From NCBI GenBank assembly GCA_017301995.1, contig JAFLEH010000012.1:1-64000 (forward strand): DNA of 64,000 bases, written 5' to 3'. This document shows positions 25,755 to 34,972 of this stretch, in pieces. This DNA is from Verrucomicrobiota bacterium (GTDB lineage: Bacteria > Verrucomicrobiota > Verrucomicrobiia > Verrucomicrobiales > Akkermansiaceae). The first letter of the stretch is position 1, and every line of letters begins with the position of its first letter. Position numbers and translations under genes: made by a program. The notes under the pieces were generated by a model. The model saw nothing but the letters and a program-made list of their open reading frames with translations. It was not told where the DNA came from and did not search any database.

Positions 25755-25857
25755 CGGCGCGGTTGGTATGGGAGGCCGCCCGGATGATGTCAACTCTTGA
25801 TAGATTCGGGAAAAGGCTCCCATTTCGGAATTGGATACGAAAAACGACCTAACCAAA

Positions 25858-28800
25858 TTATTCGGCGGGAACCGCCTCCAGGCGGAGGAAGCCGCGGGCG
25901 TCGGAAAGCGGGATCCACGCTTGGTGGTGTTCGGTCAAATCCGACATTCCGGCAATCTCGTCATGCACCGCGGGCTCCCAGTCCGCAAGGTCTCCGGATT
26001 GGCGGGCGGTGAGGATGTAATCATCCCGATCCAGCCGGCGGGTGTAGTTCAGATAGAGACGTGCGGGCAGGTTTCCGGAAGCCACGGCGGTTCCGGTGAG
26101 CAGGTTGTTCCAATTGTCCGGGGTGGTACCTAGCAGATACTCGATCGCGTTGGGCAATCCGTCTCCATCGGGATCGTCGTTCGGGGCGGTGGCAACGGAT
26201 CCGGATGGGAATGCGGTCCGCTGCCAGCCCTGGTAGCCGCCTGCATCGGAACCTGGGTTAGGGGTGGTGGCCGTCCATGCGGTGGGATCGTTGCCCCAGC
26301 GGCGGATACCCAGACGGTGGATGGCCGCGCCGGTTCCCGACGCACCGGTGGGCCAGGGGGCGCTGTTTTGATAGATGACCTCGTCCTCCAGCATGAGGCC
26401 CACGAAGACCGGATCTTCGGCGGGCGCGGGTACCCGGCGGCGCAGGCGCACGGTGCCGGTCGTATCGCCGAGGGTGCCGGGAGCCAGCCATGGGCCTAGC
26501 AATCCCACGGTAGCCGGCACGCCGTAGGTCGTCCTGAACGCGGTGGCTTGGGACGGATTCAATACGGGATCGAACGCGACAATCAGCGCGGTTTCACCGG
26601 GATCGAGGGTGGTCCCTGGAAGGAAGTCGAAGTCCACGGTCCCGCGCACGGTCCATTGATCGAACGTCAGGGCCGAGCCGCTGGTATTGACGATTTCGAG
26701 ATACTCCGGGGTGCCGGCGGGATGGTACATGATTTCGGAAACCTGGACCTCCCCGATTCTCGGATTTCCGTTCGGTTCTCCCGATGTGATTTCCGCGAGC
26801 GGGACGAAGTCGCCCGTGCCATCCGGGTATCTTCCGTGTGAAACTCCCGCCAGAGTGGGTGTGTATTCCAGTTTGTCCTCAAAGTTGATCAATTGGCTGG
26901 TGGCGGATTGTCCGGAAACCAGCCACAGGGTACCGCCGCGGTAGCCGTCCAGCGGGAACTCGGTTTCTGCGGGCGTCCCAGCGTTCGGGTTCCAGGATCC
27001 GTTGGGATTGAACGCTTGTTCGGTTAGAACAAGGTGGCCGCCGGGCGCGATCAGGGTTCCCGCCGGAAAACGGTATTTGCGGAAGCCGTCGGCGGTGGGT
27101 GGTTCCGGGGTGTCGCTGAGATACCAACCGCCGAGATCGACGGTTAGGGACGAGGTGTTCACAAACTCGATCGCCGCGAGGCCGGGCGAAATGGCGGTTG
27201 CCAGGATTTCATTGAAGACCACCCCCGAAGGCAGGGCGGAAGGAGCTTCGCCCGGTGTGCCGTGAACGCGCGGGCTGGAGCGCCACAGGTTGCCGTTCTG
27301 ATAGTCTATCGTTTCCTGACTGGATCCGGTGTATTCCAGCGCCGACCCTAGGCCATCGGCGCGCCCGGGCCAGATTCCGTCGTCGTCGTAGGCGAAGTAG
27401 GCGATGGTATTGCCGCCGCGGTCGGCGATCCAGATGGTTTCGCCGCCGTTGTCGAGGCTTTGGTCGCCGGTCCATTCGGCGGCGATGCGCTGGGCGGCGG
27501 TGGCGCCGTAGCGCAGCGTGAATGCGGCGCGGTGTTTGGCGATCAGGGCGCTTTCTCCGGGCGCGAGTGAGCGTGGTGTTAGAGTGACGGCGGAAACGGG
27601 GGAGCCCTTCGCCAACTGGATGCCGTCGAGATTGATGGTGGAGCCGGAGATGTTCGTGAGTTCGATCCACTCGAAATCCGAGGCGGCGAGGTCGGGAACG
27701 GCGGCGGTCTCGGCGGCATCGGGAGCCAGCGGGTTGTAATTGATGGCGGTCACCCGCAGCGATGAGGCGCTGGCATAGGGTTCGTTGATCGTGTAGAGTG
27801 AGGTCACGGGACCGCTCCAGTTGGTGGCCGGCGTGGTGTAGGTGCCGCTGCGGAAGGCCCGCGCCGTGACCACTTTGGTGGAGGTCAGGGTGATCGGGAC
27901 GCCCGTGTAGGCGATGGCGGTCGAGCCCAATCCGCCGCCAACCGCCCGCGGATCGCTGCCGTCTGTGGTGTAGTACACCGTGGTGCCCGAAGGTATGGAT
28001 AATGTTATGGATTGCCCGGTCGGCACGGGCCCTGCCGCCGGATTTGTGGTGGGCGCGGTGCAGAACTGGCTGTCAACCCACGTGGCACGGTTGGCCAGCC
28101 AGGTCTTGAGGTTGTTGGTTTCCGTGGTCAGATTGTTGGAAGTGGGTAATCCATACCATCGCGCGTAGTCGCGGGTGGAGGGATTGTCCGTATCGCTGAC
28201 GCGGAACTCCGCCAGATAGGAATCCAGAAGGGACTGGAAATTGGAGGTGACGAGCGGTCCGCGGCGGAGAGCCTGCCACCGGTCCACATAGGTTTGGCGG
28301 AACTCGACATCCGCGAAGAGGTTCGCCCACCAGGCATAGGTGAAATAATTCGTGCCATCGCCGGTTCCGACCCAGGTGTTGTAGGCGTCGTCGCGGCCGT
28401 CGGTGGAATTGGCGGAGCGGTCGAAATCCCACAGGGGTCCGCCTGTGATTCTCCGTCCCCGGTCTTTCAGGAAATAGGCGCTAAGCCGCAACGCGTCCAC
28501 GTTCTTGCCGAACATATTGAAGATATTGTGATCCGCCCAAGAAGCCGAATCAATGTAGTTCCGGTAATTCCGGGTGGAGAACCCGGCTGCCGCGTCGGTA
28601 TAGAGCGCGTCCTCGAACTGTTGGAAATACTGGACCAGATAGTTGGATTGCGCGGTCGGCAGTTCGGCGAGTTTCGGGCGGTGAACGCAGAGGACACCGC
28701 CCACCGATGCGTTTGGCAGGCCTCGGGTGGTCTGCCAGTGGTATTCGTCGGTATCATAGCGGTCCACTTTGAAAATATAACCGCCGCTGATGTCGGGTTG

Positions 28801-30696
28801 GGTTAGATCGCCTGGTTCGATGGCCGTGATGTCGGCGCGGTCGGTGCCGGAGCGGACGTTTTCACACAGAAGATAGACACCCCGGTAGTCCGCGTATTCG
28901 AGATTGTCTCCGTCCTGATTGAAATAGACCTCCACGAACCGCGTCCGGGGTGACCAGCCGCCGGCTTGTCTCGCCATTTCGTAGATCCACGCGTTGCGCA
29001 TGAACGCGCGGTCGTAGTCGTAGCAACTGATAAGCGCCCAGTCGTCGCTGGCGGGCATGCCCAGCAATGGGTGGGAGCGGTTTTCGCCGGATTCGTCGCG
29101 GAATTCGATGCCATACGACTTCTTTGCGAAGTTCGCCGAAGATGAACCGCGGATTTTCGCGGCGGCGGGGATGGAAAGGGCGGTCGGGGATGTGATGGTG
29201 GAGTACCCGGTGCCTGCCCGGTCGATCACATGAAGGCGGATGTCCCGATAGATGTTGTCGTTTGCGATTTCGCCGCCGCCGCGGTTGTTGAGCAGAAGGA
29301 TCGGCAGTGACGATTTGAACGGCTGACCGCTGGATGCGTAGCTGGTTAGCGTGGAGTCCAGTTTCTCATAGTGGCAACCGCATGTTAGCCCGGGTGCGCC
29401 GGTGGTGGCGTCGAAGATGCGCGCGCGGACGAGAGTGGTCCCGGAAACCGTGATTGGTGAGGAATACAGCGCTGAGGCGCCGGTTGGGACCGTTCCGTCG
29501 GTTGTGTAGCGGATCACCTGGCCGCTGATGGTACCGGACAGGGTGAGGCTGAAATTGTTGGAGAAGGTTCCCGCCGGGGTCGAGAACGTGACGTTTTGCG
29601 GAATCACCATGGTGGCGGGGCCGCCGTTGGAGGATCCTGGGGTGGGGGTGGCGAAATAGCCCGGAGGCAGAGTGCCTCCCCCGCCGGTGGATTCCGCGAT
29701 CAGTTCGGTTCGGAAAAGGAGGTCGCTGCTGGTCGTGCTTTGATTGAGGACATGAAAAGCGAGAAGGTTGTTTCCGCTCAGCAGAGCCGACTTGTTTTCC
29801 GTCACATCGAAATCAACGTAGGCGATTGATGCGGAATCATCGTGTGTCGAGGTGGCCAGGCTGTTCCAAGCGAGAGTGGACGGAGCGTTTCGGGTGAGGT
29901 GGACGCCGCTTGCGAGCAGGGGGCTGCCGTTCAGATAGGCCGCGAATCCGTCATCGTATTTCACCCGCAACGTGAGCTTGGTGACCGACGCCGGGTTGGC
30001 CATGGTGAAAGGAATCCGGAGATAGGCGGTGGCGCGGATGCCATACATCGCGGACTCGGTGTTGCCGCCGGAGCCGATTTCGGTCAGATAGTTGACCCCG
30101 GCCGTGTTGCGGTCGAATCCGATGCCCTGCGTGGCCGGGTTCCAGGAGGAATCCGCGAACGACACGGCCCGCCAACTGGAGAAATCCGGATTGGTCGCGC
30201 TGGTTGGGACGATCCAACGGCAGGTGGAGGAAGGCGCGATTGGCGTGGAGGTGATGGTGTTGTTGGGAGCGCCGTAGGAAATGTTAGGGTATTGGATCGG
30301 GAACGACGGCGAAAAGAGCGAGGTGGTGGTGACGCCATCCGATTTCACGAGGGCGAGGAATTCCCCGTTCGCGGAGAGGCTGAAATTGGTGTGGAGCGGC
30401 TGTCCGGCCACGGCACGGTTTTTGGAGGATGCGAAAACAACGAGGTAGCCTTTGGCCGGAATCGTCGTCGCGGGGAAGCGCCACTTGGCGAGGTTGGTCA
30501 CCGAGTCCGTGAGGTGCCAGCCGGTCAGGTCGGCCGCTGTGGCATCCGGGTTGTGGATTTCGATCCAGTCCGAGCGATCGCCGTTCTCGTCCTGAAGTCC
30601 GCTTTGGTTTGAGGCGCAGAATTCGGAAATCACCGGATCCGCGGCCGCCCAAGCGCAGACGATGGCGGAAAGAATCAACGTGAGGGCGGGTTTCAT
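25858..30696 (-). CDS. Giant secreted CotH-kinase/lamin-tail-domain protein
   Basis: 1,612 residues with a signal peptide (LTLILSAIVCAWAAADP). Domain order by eye: lamin tail domain (20-~130, WIEIHNPDATAADLTGWHLT); beta-sandwich (~150-340); a chitobiase-C-like strand set (~375-440, IRYTTDGTVPTGASALYSSP); CotH kinase-like domain (~455-800, KIRGSSSANFAKKSYGIEF and PLWDFDRSANSTDGRDD); a second chitobiase-C-like unit (~890-960); further lamin tail domains (about 990, 1150 and 1340 onward, with TNISGSTINLDGIQL and NTSSLTVDLGGWYL); and a calcium-loop end (DDDPDGDGLPNAIEYLLG). CotH proteins are atypical kinases first known from spore coats. It may modify or bind extracellular structures; no sorting signal is evident. 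Confidence 0.88.
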   Translation of the reverse strand: MKPALTLILSAIVCAWAAADPVISEFCASNQSGLQDENGDRSDWIEIHNPDATAADLTGWHLTDSVTNLAKWRFPATTIPAKGYLVVFASSKNRAVAGQPLHTNFSLSANGEFLALVKSDGVTTTSLFSPSFPIQYPNISYGAPNNTITSTPIAPSSTCRWIVPTSATNPDFSSWRAVSFADSSWNPATQGIGFDRNTAGVNYLTEIGSGGNTESAMYGIRATAYLRIPFTMANPASVTKLTLRVKYDDGFAAYLNGSPLLASGVHLTRNAPSTLAWNSLATSTHDDSASIAYVDFDVTENKSALLSGNNLLAFHVLNQSTTSSDLLFRTELIAESTGGGGTLPPGYFATPTPGSSNGGPATMVIPQNVTFSTPAGTFSNNFSLTLSGTISGQVIRYTTDGTVPTGASALYSSPITVSGTTLVRARIFDATTGAPGLTCGCHYEKLDSTLTSYASSGQPFKSSLPILLLNNRGGGEIANDNIYRDIRLHVIDRAGTGYSTITSPTALSIPAAAKIRGSSSANFAKKSYGIEFRDESGENRSHPLLGMPASDDWALISCYDYDRAFMRNAWIYEMARQAGGWSPRTRFVEVYFNQDGDNLEYADYRGVYLLCENVRSGTDRADITAIEPGDLTQPDISGGYIFKVDRYDTDEYHWQTTRGLPNASVGGVLCVHRPKLAELPTAQSNYLVQYFQQFEDALYTDAAAGFSTRNYRNYIDSASWADHNIFNMFGKNVDALRLSAYFLKDRGRRITGGPLWDFDRSANSTDGRDDAYNTWVGTGDGTNYFTYAWWANLFADVEFRQTYVDRWQALRRGPLVTSNFQSLLDSYLAEFRVSDTDNPSTRDYARWYGLPTSNNLTTETNNLKTWLANRATWVDSQFCTAPTTNPAAGPVPTGQSITLSIPSGTTVYYTTDGSDPRAVGGGLGSTAIAYTGVPITLTSTKVVTARAFRSGTYTTPATNWSGPVTSLYTINEPYASASSLRVTAINYNPLAPDAAETAAVPDLAASDFEWIELTNISGSTINLDGIQLAKGSPVSAVTLTPRSLAPGESALIAKHRAAFTLRYGATAAQRIAAEWTGDQSLDNGGETIWIADRGGNTIAYFAYDDDGIWPGRADGLGSALEYTGSSQETIDYQNGNLWRSSPRVHGTPGEAPSALPSGVVFNEILATAISPGLAAIEFVNTSSLTVDLGGWYLSDTPEPPTADGFRKYRFPAGTLIAPGGHLVLTEQAFNPNGSWNPNAGTPAETEFPLDGYRGGTLWLVSGQSATSQLINFEDKLEYTPTLAGVSHGRYPDGTGDFVPLAEITSGEPNGNPRIGEVQVSEIMYHPAGTPEYLEIVNTSGSALTFDQWTVRGTVDFDFLPGTTLDPGETALIVAFDPVLNPSQATAFRTTYGVPATVGLLGPWLAPGTLGDTTGTVRLRRRVPAPAEDPVFVGLMLEDEVIYQNSAPWPTGASGTGAAIHRLGIRRWGNDPTAWTATTPNPGSDAGGYQGWQRTAFPSGSVATAPNDDPDGDGLPNAIEYLLGTTPDNWNNLLTGTAVASGNLPARLYLNYTRRLDRDDYILTARQSGDLADWEPAVHDEIAGMSDLTEHHQAWIPLSDARGFLRLEAVPAE

Positions 30697-30756
30697 GGGG
30701 ACGAAGTGGACTGTAGGGAGATTGAACCACCGGAAACGTGCGTAGGCAAGCGGCGT

Positions 30757-31968
30757 TTACGGGCGATAGGCGTCGCGATGGCGGATCAGATGTTCCTTGG
30801 TGAGGGGCGGGTGGCTCAGGCGTTCGATCATGTTCTCCCAAATTTCCGCACCTTTCAGCAGGGTGACTTCGATGCGGAGGAAATAAACCGGCACGTCGGG
30901 ATGCTTGGGTTTCGGGAAACGGACGGCGTCCTTTTCCGTGGTGACGATGAGTTCCATGTCCCGCTCGACGCAGCGCTGCATGAACTTCTCGATCTCCCTG
31001 CGGCCAAAACGGTGATGGTCGGGGAAGCGTTTCCGGACTTCCACCCGCGCACCGAGTTTCTCGACGAGCCGCTCGAAGTTTTCAGGAACAGCGATGCCGC
31101 TGACCGCGGCCACCCATTTGTCCTTGAGAAAATCCAGCGGCTGGATCTCTCCGGTGAAGGGATTTTGCAGATGGATCGGCCCGTGGGTACATTCGATGAT
31201 GCCTGCGGTGCGGTTGTATTGGCGGAGCCGGGAGACCAGGGTCTCGTTGGAGCGTCCGTCACATTTGGTGATGAGAATGTAGCTGGCGCGCCGCAGGTTG
31301 GCCGGTGGCTCGCGCAAGGTGCCCCTTGGCAGCAGGGCCTCGGTCCCGAACGGTTCGCGGGAGTCCACAAGCACGATGTCCACCGCGTGGGCGAGACTGA
31401 GGTATTGCATGCCGTCATCCAACAGCAGCGTGTCCGCGCCGAGCTGGCTCACCGCGAAGCGCCCGCCCTTCACCCGATCGCGGTCCACGATGACCGCCAC
31501 CCCGTCGAGGTTGCGCGCCAGCATGTAGGGCTCGTCGCCCGCGAACTTGGAATCCAACAGAACCTTGCCGCCCGCTGACACGACTTTGGGCATCATTTCC
31601 TCGGGCAGCGGCCTGCCGTCCGGTCCCGGCCAGTCCTGATGCTTTTCGAGGCGACGGCTCTTGTAACCGCGGGAAAGGATGGCCACCCGGCGGCCGCGCT
31701 GATGCAGGGAACGCGCGAGAAGCTCCACCACGGGGGTCTTTCCCGTGCCGCCGACCGTGATGTTTCCGATGGAAACGACGAGCGTCCCGAGGTGGTGCTG
31801 GCGCTTCCAGCCGGACCGAAACAGAGCGAGCCGGGCTTGGACGAGAAGGCGGTACACGCCCGAAAGCGTCCACATCACCCAACGCGTCAGCGCCGCACGG
31901 AATCCCCGGGCTCTCCCGAAAATCACGTCGGATCCCCAGCGTTCGAGTTCCGCAATCAGTTCTTTCAT
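30757..31968 (-). CDS. lpxK: Tetraacyldisaccharide 4'-kinase
   Basis: 403 residues. LpxK phosphorylates the 4' position of the lipid A disaccharide precursor at the inner membrane. Seen: the Walker A-like VSIGNITVGGTGKTPVVELL, the RGYKSRR loop, GDEPYMLARN, the LLLDDGMQYLSLAHAVDIVL acidic motif and LPRGTLREP. One N-terminal hydrophobic helix (~25-48) fits the membrane anchor. Somewhat longer than the usual ~330 because of a C-terminal extension (~340-403). Its presence implies an LPS-bearing outer membrane. Confidence 0.92.
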   Translation of the reverse strand: MKELIAELERWGSDVIFGRARGFRAALTRWVMWTLSGVYRLLVQARLALFRSGWKRQHHLGTLVVSIGNITVGGTGKTPVVELLARSLHQRGRRVAILSRGYKSRRLEKHQDWPGPDGRPLPEEMMPKVVSAGGKVLLDSKFAGDEPYMLARNLDGVAVIVDRDRVKGGRFAVSQLGADTLLLDDGMQYLSLAHAVDIVLVDSREPFGTEALLPRGTLREPPANLRRASYILITKCDGRSNETLVSRLRQYNRTAGIIECTHGPIHLQNPFTGEIQPLDFLKDKWVAAVSGIAVPENFERLVEKLGARVEVRKRFPDHHRFGRREIEKFMQRCVERDMELIVTTEKDAVRFPKPKHPDVPVYFLRIEVTLLKGAEIWENMIERLSHPPLTKEHLIRHRDAYRP

Positions 31969-32140
31969 TGCTCTGGCCGAAAATGGCCGGATTGCGGGCC
32001 GGGATCAAGCGCCAATCCGCGGGCCAACGCCCGCTTGTGGCAGCGCCACGACCTAAGGAAGCAATTGGACCCGGTCTGGAAGATCCGGACGTTTCATCCG
32101 TATCCGGACATTGACGCATCCAAGCCCGCAATCACGAATC

Positions 32141-32836
32141 ATGAAAACGCCCTTCCTTCTAACCGCCTTCGCCGCTTCGGTCCTCATCGTGGCCTGTTCC
32201 GAAAAGCAAGAAACCACCGCAAAAGGCCCAACCGTTCCCGTCGAACTCTTCAATGGCGCCAACCTTGACGGATGGTCCCACGTTCTGGTGGGTGACGGAG
32301 CGAAAAAGGAGGACGTCTGGACCGTGAAGGATGGAGCGATCGTATGCAAAGGCGAGCCGCTCGGGTATCTGTTCACCAATGGTTCCTATCAGAACTACAC
32401 CCTGGGTTTCGACTGGCGATGGGCTCCGGGTGGAACACCGGGAAACAGCGGCGTGCTGCTCCGCATCGCGGGCAAACCCGCCACGTTCATGCCGAAGTGC
32501 GTCGAAGCGCAGCTCAAACACGAAAGCGCCGGCGACATCTGGGGATTCTTCGGTGCCAAAGTCGATGGCCCGGCCGATCGTTTTCAGGAAGTGAAGGGCA
32601 ACGAATCGCTCGGCGATTTCAAGGGCTACAGGAAAATCAAACCCGCGGAGAAGCCGCCGGGTGAGTGGAATCACTACGAAATCAAGGTCTCCGGAGGAAA
32701 CCTGGAACTGAAGATCAATGGCGAGTTAGTCAATCAGGTCTCCGGCCTCGATGTACTCGCGGGCCCGATAGGGCTCCAGTCGGAAGGCGCGGAGATCCAT
32801 TTCAGAAACATCCGGCTGACCGAGTCAGAGGAGTAA
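32141..32836 (+). CDS. DUF1080 (3-keto-disaccharide hydrolase-like) lipoprotein
   Basis: 231 residues. Lipoprotein signal MKTPFLLTAFAASVLIVACS with lipobox Cys, then a single DUF1080 concanavalin-like beta-sandwich: PVELFNGANLDGWS, YQNYTLGFDWRWAPGGTPGNSGVLLR, EAQLKHESAGD, GEWNHYEIKVSGGNLELKIN and GPIGLQSEGAEIHFRNIRL are diagnostic. Members are abundant in Verrucomicrobia and Planctomycetes and include 3-keto-glucoside hydrolases that cooperate with Gfo/Idh/MocA oxidases. Convergent with the glycoside hydrolase operon. Confidence 0.92.
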   Translation: MKTPFLLTAFAASVLIVACSEKQETTAKGPTVPVELFNGANLDGWSHVLVGDGAKKEDVWTVKDGAIVCKGEPLGYLFTNGSYQNYTLGFDWRWAPGGTPGNSGVLLRIAGKPATFMPKCVEAQLKHESAGDIWGFFGAKVDGPADRFQEVKGNESLGDFKGYRKIKPAEKPPGEWNHYEIKVSGGNLELKINGELVNQVSGLDVLAGPIGLQSEGAEIHFRNIRLTESEE

Positions 32837-32889
32837 CCCGTTGACCAGCGGCGGAGGCAGCGTGCTTCCCTGGCAACTCTCAGGCGAAG

Positions 32890-34962
32890 CTAACCCTTCG
32901 TCTCCAACACGACTGCCGAATGCGCCGCCAACCATCCAGGGGCGGTAACGACAAGCGGATAATCGCGTTCACGGGGAATCGCTGAAATATCGATGGGTTC
33001 CGACCGATGGTTGACGATGATCCAGTGTTTTCCGAATCGCGCGAACTCGACCCCTTTGCGCGGCAAAATTGGCGGCAGCGGCGATATTCCCGCCAGCGCG
33101 GCCACCGGAGTGGTCTCTAGCAAAATGACCGGGTGCATCTCGCGCTTGCCGTAACCCGGAGGAACGATCGGCATGGTATCCCGCGCATAGCTGTATCCGT
33201 ATTCGAAACCTACCGAAACAATATGGCCCTCCCCGGCCGCGGTGCGCGCGATCGCGGCATCGCCCGATCCGATGTAGGTGGCCAAGGACTCGCCACCGTC
33301 GAATGCCACCGTGGACCAACCGTGAGGTATGATTTCCTCCCGCCATTTGATGCAATCGAATCCCACCTCACGCCCGGAAATCCCGAACACGCGTTCCGCC
33401 AATACGCAGGCAGGACCGTGAAAAAGCACGCCACCTGACTCGACAAACTCTCTAACCGCGCTCTCAAGGCCGCCGTTGTCGCCCAGATCGTAGAGGGGGT
33501 TTGCCGGGACCACCAGAAAACGGTAGCCCGCAAGCGCTCCGGCGGCGACTTGGTCGGGATGCAGGATGTCCACATGCCATCCGAGGTCGGTGAATTGCCG
33601 ATACCAGCCCAACAAATCCATCCGGTGGCGACCGCCGATATCCACTTCCAACGGTTCGTAGAAGCTTGTCTCCGCGGGGAAGAGCAACGCGACCTCGCGT
33701 TCGCGGGGACCCGAAAGAAGAGGGATCACCTCAATTGCCCAGCGATTGCCGGCACGGAGCGATTCACGGAAACCGGAGTCCATGCGGGCGAGAGTGCCTC
33801 CGTCGTCCAATCCGCTGTAGCCGTAGGCGTAGATTCCCTTGGCACCGTTGGCGATCAGGGTGGCGATCGCCTCCGCTGGCGGGATGGTTTGATAGATGTC
33901 CGCATTCACATGACGGCCCAAAAACAAGCCGCCGGTGAACGGCCGATGATCGTTCGCATTGCGCAGGATCGACCCTTCCACGCTTAGTGCCGAGGCGTCC
34001 GCACGGTTCTCGGAGTTCAACGGAAAGGAAACATAGAGAACCCCATCCACATGTTTCGCACAACGATAGACATCGAGCGCGCGCTGGCCGGTTTGCCAGT
34101 CCCGTTGGCCGGGCGGGTGGAAAAAATATCCCCACTGGTGGAGTTGGGGTTCCACGAACAGGCTGGGATCGAGTTCGCGCCATTGACGGAGCATATCACC
34201 AAGGTATCCCTCCAACATCTCCCCCAGATAGGTTTGGTTGTCCACCCAGCGCCAGAAATCCGGCGTGCGGAGTGCGAAATCGTCCAATGAAGGGCGTGCG
34301 CATCCCACCCAGTTGAGTTCCATGGGTCGCAGCCAGAATTCATCCGGCTCCAAGCCGTCGAACGACGGAGCGGCCAGGCCATATTTGCGGTTGATACGGG
34401 AAACATCTCCCCCGTAGCGCCGCTCGAGCCATTGGAGGTAATGACGCCTTCCTTCCCCATCGAAACTGGGCTTGGGGATCGGCTCCCACATGGTCATCAT
34501 GATGCGCCTTCCGTCGGGTTTGCGGCGGATTCGGTCGCCATATAGGGCGAGCAACCCCCTGACATGCTCCAGCTTGGTGGCCCGTGCCCTCGGCGATCGG
34601 TAGTTGTAGGTGCCCATCGGGCTTCCGTCGGGAAGGATCGCCTCTTCTCCGCGGACCGGCGGCACGCTGCGGATGTTCGGATAGAGGTTGTCGCCGTTCA
34701 GGTAAAGCGCGAGGTGGGTGTGGTCCAATCCATGCCGCGCCATTTCATCCATCATGAACTCGTGCATTGCCACATATTGGCTCGCCTCGTCACCACGATA
34801 GCGCGCGAAAAAGTCCTCCCATGGTTTTGAATCGAGGTTGATGCTGTTAAAGCCCAGATCGGCCACATCGGCGATTCCTTTTCGCGTGGCTTCGAAGTCG
34901 CTATAGAACGGCTCGAAAAAATTGCCGAACCAAATTCCGAGATAGGGCTTGTCGCGGTTCAT
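32890..34962 (-). CDS. GH42-like (clan GH-A) glycoside hydrolase with amidotransferase-like trimerisation domain
   Basis: 690 residues from MNRDKPYLGIWFG; the start at 34962 was chosen as the family-like N-terminus, 10 bp after the GH57 stop. The first half is a TIM barrel with TMWEPIPKPSFDGEGRRHYL then WLERRYGGDVSRINRKYGL, a stretch typical of beta-galactosidases of GH42, with Glu in FVEPQLHQWGYFF and SVEGSILRN as possible catalytic positions. The second half (from ~430) resembles the GH42 trimerisation Rossmann domain (EVALLFPAETSFYEPL, YRFLVVPANPLYDL, FVESGGVLFHGP). No signal peptide, so probably cytoplasmic, acting on imported oligosaccharides. Last gene of the five-gene operon. Confidence 0.7.
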   Translation of the reverse strand: MNRDKPYLGIWFGNFFEPFYSDFEATRKGIADVADLGFNSINLDSKPWEDFFARYRGDEASQYVAMHEFMMDEMARHGLDHTHLALYLNGDNLYPNIRSVPPVRGEEAILPDGSPMGTYNYRSPRARATKLEHVRGLLALYGDRIRRKPDGRRIMMTMWEPIPKPSFDGEGRRHYLQWLERRYGGDVSRINRKYGLAAPSFDGLEPDEFWLRPMELNWVGCARPSLDDFALRTPDFWRWVDNQTYLGEMLEGYLGDMLRQWRELDPSLFVEPQLHQWGYFFHPPGQRDWQTGQRALDVYRCAKHVDGVLYVSFPLNSENRADASALSVEGSILRNANDHRPFTGGLFLGRHVNADIYQTIPPAEAIATLIANGAKGIYAYGYSGLDDGGTLARMDSGFRESLRAGNRWAIEVIPLLSGPREREVALLFPAETSFYEPLEVDIGGRHRMDLLGWYRQFTDLGWHVDILHPDQVAAGALAGYRFLVVPANPLYDLGDNGGLESAVREFVESGGVLFHGPACVLAERVFGISGREVGFDCIKWREEIIPHGWSTVAFDGGESLATYIGSGDAAIARTAAGEGHIVSVGFEYGYSYARDTMPIVPPGYGKREMHPVILLETTPVAALAGISPLPPILPRKGVEFARFGKHWIIVNHRSEPIDISAIPRERDYPLVVTAPGWLAAHSAVVLETKG

Positions 34963-34972
34963 CGGCGGATCG

